The position numbers and the translations under genes are program-made. The notes under the pieces were generated by a model. That model ran no database searches. It had not been told where the DNA came from and saw only the letters and a list, made by a program, of their open reading frames with translations. Positions 60,346 through 64,000 of a DNA stretch of 64,000 bases are shown piece after piece. Location of the stretch: assembly GCA_047495785.1 (NCBI GenBank), contig JBLDXI010000018.1, positions 62,001-126,000 on the forward strand, in the 5' to 3' direction. The stretch's first letter is position 1. Each line of letters begins with the position of its first letter. The DNA comes from Lepidodermella squamata. Taxonomy: Eukaryota; Gastrotricha.

Positions 60346-60567
60346 TTTTTCGGCCTAGCAGAAGCAATCCTGAGAAAAAACACCGTCTCTGCGTTTAGGA
60401 TACAAGTCTTACACATTGGTCAATAGGTGCGCTCTATAGCGGCGTTGCTAGTGGTGACCGCGGCAAAAATCGAGCATAACTCTATTGAATGACCGGCGTC
60501 TCTTCTGAGAGAAATCAGCACACATACTCGTGTATGCGCTTTTTTATTACGCAAAAATTCGTCCCGA

Positions 60568-61250
60568 CTAGGGAATTCGAAATAAAAAAAGGATTAAGAT
60601 TGTGATTGAGTAAGAAGGGCTATTTGCAGAGGCTCCGCTGAACTGCCGCCAATGAGTGCCTGCGTTAGAACTGTCAAATTGGTGCCGAGAAGTTTGAGGC
60701 TCATCAGACTTAGATACGCCGCTGAAAATGGTGCTAGATGTCATTATAGCAACTAAGCTAAGAATGTTAGGATCACGCTCTGAGCAGAGCTTTCCATGAT
60801 TGCATAAGTCCGTGCAACATCTACAAATCTATAAAGAAGAAACCCAGATCATAAGAATGAACAATTTAGAAAAACCTCACTTTAACAGCCAGGGAGCCAT
60901 CAGTGTAAGCAGCTGCATTTGCAGATCCTTTACATGGGGTGGTTTTGATCACGCAATGGTAGTTTTCGGTTAACTGGACCGAATCTCCGTTGTTGTTGCT
61001 GATAGAAACCGCTTTCTGAAGTCAATATGACATAATGGACTCCATGGTTCAAAAAGAATTTTAACCTCGCAACTTGTGCAGTTATCCAATGTTATTGGAA
61101 CAGGTAGAAGATATCCATCACTGGCGTTGTTGCTGTAACACGTTATAGCTGAAAATGTTGGAATTTAGCAATATCCGCCAAAATACTCAAAATTTTCCAA
61201 CCTTTAGAAGCTGCAAACAGGAGAAGATCAGCGAAAAGGACCCTCAACAT
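60568..61250 (-). CDS. Ly6-like three-finger protein 6
   Basis: Exons 61250-61202, 61148-61066, 61015-60881 and 60828-60568; 175 residues. Signal peptide MLRVLFADLLLFAAS, then AITCYSN, CTSCE, YHCVIKTTPC and the signature ICRCCTDLCNHGKLC. A Ser-rich linker and a hydrophobic end (YSITILILFLFRIP) follow. The shortest signal exon in the cluster (49 bp). The signature is the most diverged: Asn-His-Gly after the Cys, not Asn-Asp-Asp. Splice sites are GT-AG and all phases agree. Confidence 0.85.
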
Positions 61251-61489
61251 TTTGAGAAATAAGCATACTTTGATCTAGCTGACCTTAGTCCTTACTTAGC
61301 ACTCTTCCCTCAGATTTAATTTCTATTTTTGGATCAATAAATTACGCGTCGCAGGCATTGCTACGCTGCCTTGATTTCGGTGATTCAATTACCTGCATCA
61401 AGGGGCTCAAAAATATCACATTTTATTCCGTTCAGTTTCAAAATTATATCAACAGGTTTTTTTACGAAAGAAGTGCTTGATACAAACAT

Positions 61490-62142
61490 TCAGTTGCTAG
61501 ATAATAATTGATTTCCGGAGAACAGAAGAAAGGCGATAGTGGATACGATGAAAAAAGGCAGGGAGTTCAAAATCGAGGGGCCATTCTGATGCCGTAAAAT
61601 GCTCATGGCGTCGCTAGTTTTGTTGATGCAACTCTTCGCGATTTGAATGCCTTCGCTGTAGGCATTCGCACTGAAATTTGAAACGACTAATTTGACATTT
61701 GGGTCGCGTTCTGTGCAGAAATCTTCGTTGTTGCATCGATCCTTGCAGCATAAGCATTGTCTACGGAACATTGATCCGTCTGGATATGCTGTTATCGTAA
61801 TTGAGGCCTGGCACCACTCAACATTTGTCCCGGTTGCTTTTTCGTCCAAGCACTGCCAATTGCTGTAAGAGTAGTACAAATTCCGGTGGTTTTGGATTAT
61901 CGAGGTTTTCTAGGCATCAAAAATTCAATAAAAATTGAAAAAATTAAATGATGTCTCACCTGGCATGCTGCACAATGGTATTTCACCACTGTTTGATGGA
62001 AAGCTCCATAAGTGATGCTGCCGGCAACCTCTTCATCGATCGAATGGTAGCAGGATAGCCCCCGATGCGTCGCAGTTGCATAACAGAAAAGGGTAACAAA
62101 CAAGAAACCACCGAGTCCTGGGCTAAACGCTGGCCGGGACAT
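61490..62142 (-). CDS. Ly6-like three-finger protein 7
   Basis: Exons 62142-61960 and 61909-61490; 200 residues. Signal peptide within GGFLFVTLFCYATAT, then GLSCYHS, YHCAACQ, NWQCLDEK, VEWCQA and the signature QCLCCKDRCNNEDFC. The hydrophobic tail is LPFFIVSTIAFLLFSG. It has only two exons: both the signal/first-strand intron and the intron before the Cys-Cys motif seen in its neighbours are absent. Divergent to the double-domain gene on the + strand, with 416 bp between the two ATGs. Confidence 0.86.
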
Positions 62143-62558
62143 TGCTAAGCAGTTTTTCGCAGCTCAAAAAGTAATATGTATCTGTATTTGATTGCGATGA
62201 CAAGCAAGCCTTTCGTCGCTATAGGCTACGCACCCTTTTCATACGACGGGCTTTGATGATCGAACGGCTTTTCAATTCGGGTAAACGCGTGAGACTGTTT
62301 TGTCAAAAAGCGTCGTGGTAATTGAGATCAAAACGCAAAGAAATGGATACACATAAACGCAATACGGGAGGTACCTATGCGTTGCTTGTTTACAAAAAGT
62401 GGTACAGTAACATTGAATTGAAGATGCGCATACAGCTATTTCCTGTAATCGCAACACTAATGCGGGGTGCTGGTCCATGTTGCGATAGAAAATGGTTGAG
62501 ATGAAAGATGAGAAATGGCTGACTAACGAGTTCTCTGCGCGGTTAACCATCCAGCAAG

Positions 62559-63807
62559 ATGGCTTTAATAACGTTTTTTGGAAAAATGAATGTTAGTTGG
62601 TTCTCTGTCGGTTTCTTTTTAGGGTTTCTACATATAATAGAACCAACCGAAGGTCAGAGCGAAATTCTCCTGCGCTTTCAATTTTTTATGCAATTTTTTC
62701 TCACAGGAATAGCATGCTTCGCTCACTCGACTACGAGAAGCATAGCTGCAGGTAAAACAGAGTCTGCTGCAGTCTCGAAAGGTTGCTCTGAATGCAGAGT
62801 AAGAACGATTTAAGAACTAAACTTTAACGATCTATTTTTACTTTTTTTTTATTTTCGTAGAAATCTTTCTCAAAATACAACGCTTCTGGGGTTCTTACCA
62901 TAACAGAACGTTGGCAATGTGAAACCAGTAGCAGATCTGCCACTGGACCTCGTCACGAAACCGTTTCGCTGACCTATTTTACAGGTACCTTCAACGAGAC
63001 ACCAGAACCCTTGTCTTGAAATACCTTTTCCAGACGTTTCGACCGAAATTCGTCAGTGTAATTGCTTCAGCGACTTGTGCAACTCTCTTGATGATTCCTT
63101 TTGTGGCGAGAGTAACACGTGGATAAGACGGCTCAAGTCTATCATCGACCAGCCGGAGTATAACAAACCAGTCAAGGCAAATAGTCGGCAGTGTTACAAG
63201 GCAACAAATAGCCGAGCAAGTGCCGGCTTCGATCCAACAGGAACCTACGAGGCTGAACGTGCTGATAGCTCAGCTTTTTCCTTTGAGAGATCAGCAAACA
63301 TCTCGAGAAATTGCAAGGAATGCAAGGTAAGCTGATACCCATAATTCGATATGGAACTTTGAATGGGGATTTCTCTAGAGATCAACACTAACATCGTACA
63401 ACAATGATGGTGTTCTTACTAATGACAAACGCGAATGGGAATGTACTTCGAGTCTCGGTGGCGGGTCTTTTGATAGCAAGAAGAAGCAATGCGTTCCTTC
63501 GATAGTTGCAACGGTTTCGACTGACGGCCGGTCTTTCTGGCGATCGGCTTGCACGTGCTGCAACGACCGTTGTAATGACGAGAGATTTTGCACCCTACAA
63601 TCAGCGACTTACAGCGGCGTTGATGGGCCCGAGCACGGAGTTCACGATCACAACATTGTCGAGGCGAGGTCCTTCCTAGCCAAGGCTAACCCTGGAGGAA
63701 AGCAGACGCTGATGCAGCGACGGAAAACCAATGGGATTGATGGTCGAAAACTCGCGTGTTACTCATTGATTCTGGCGGGACTGTTGGTTACGACTTTCGT
63801 AAAGTGA
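62559..63807 (+). CDS. double-domain Ly6-like protein
   Basis: Exons 62559-62652, 62707-62798, 62861-62984, 63034-63326 and 63379-63807; 343 residues. The first in-frame ATG (62559) has a good context; a second at 62586 would give a slightly shorter signal (MNVSWFSVGFFLGFLHII). Domain 1 has IACFAHS, CSECRK, QCETS and QCNCFSDLCNSLDDSFC; note CNC in place of CCC-type signatures, so one framework Cys is displaced. Domain 2 has QCYKATNS, CKECK, WECTS, QCVPS and ACTCCNDRCNDERFC. A hydrophobic C-terminus (CYSLILAGLLVTTFV) suggests GPI anchoring. Introns divide both domains at corresponding places, as expected of internal duplication or fusion of two cluster genes. The only + strand member. Confidence 0.87.
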
Positions 63808-64000
63808 CTTTAAACTGTTTTGTCCTCGTTGTTCGTTGGTATGGATTTCCGTGTCTCCCTCTTCAGAGTAGTAAATCGTGATGTTTCAAACGTTGATGCA
63901 TTCTTTCTTTTCTGAGTCTTGTGAGATCCTTTTACATAAGGATTTCGTACAGGAGGAGGGCGATATATGTTAGTGTTTCGCATAGTGCTCATTACAAGAG
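63808..64000. other. 3' flank of double-domain gene, no feature
   Basis: Last 190 bp of the window. Nothing recognised. Confidence 0.4.

Overview
The window is animal nuclear DNA. Genes are split by many very short introns (mostly 47-61 bp, with GT-AG ends and two apparent GC-AG cases). Products are metazoan: Cys-loop ligand-gated channels, Ly6-type three-finger proteins, a thrombospondin type-1 protein and mucin-stalked membrane proteins. Dense gene blocks alternate with AT-rich intergenic DNA. The species cannot be fixed from sequence alone. Compact introns, tight same-strand gene runs and lineage-specific secreted families fit a small-genome invertebrate (appendicularian-like tunicate, nematode, tardigrade or similar). 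Exon boundaries were assembled by hand by matching splice sites, reading phase and paralogues; every intact model given sums to a whole number of codons.

Region 1 (1-21.5 kb) interleaves two families. Cys-loop channel genes are a partial + strand tail at 2-115, a pseudogene at 374-1888, and intact copies at 9940-11210 and 20174-21435. Secreted proteins built from repeats ending in Tyr-Thr-Cys-Cys are genes A (2858-5101), B (13736-15573) and D (18051-18837). The three repeat genes share a block of about 140 bp ending roughly 65 bp before the ATG. Two further copies of the block have lost their gene, and decayed pieces of another gene family lie beside them. The region looks like repeated duplication, inversion and loss of one ancestral unit.

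Region 2 (21.9-46.5 kb) holds three minus-strand paralogues (E, F, G) for large type I membrane proteins of a family I do not recognise. They are separated by 4-6.5 kb of AT-rich DNA. A small secreted-protein gene (H) lies on the opposite strand inside the first intron of F.

Region 3 (46.5-64 kb) contains a 1.17 kb foldback transposon and gene I, a 1002-residue membrane protein with two copies of an unknown domain, a Ser/Thr-rich stalk, a TSP1 repeat and a furin-like site. A compact cluster follows: seven Ly6-like genes (one with two domains), a catalytically dead trypsin-like membrane protein and an intronless 3-mercaptopyruvate sulfurtransferase. Nine consecutive cluster genes lie on the minus strand with gaps of 85-350 bp, which suggests shared regulation or polycistronic transcription.

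Most predicted products are secreted or membrane-anchored, cysteine-rich and in local paralogue arrays, as expected of a fast-evolving accessory region.
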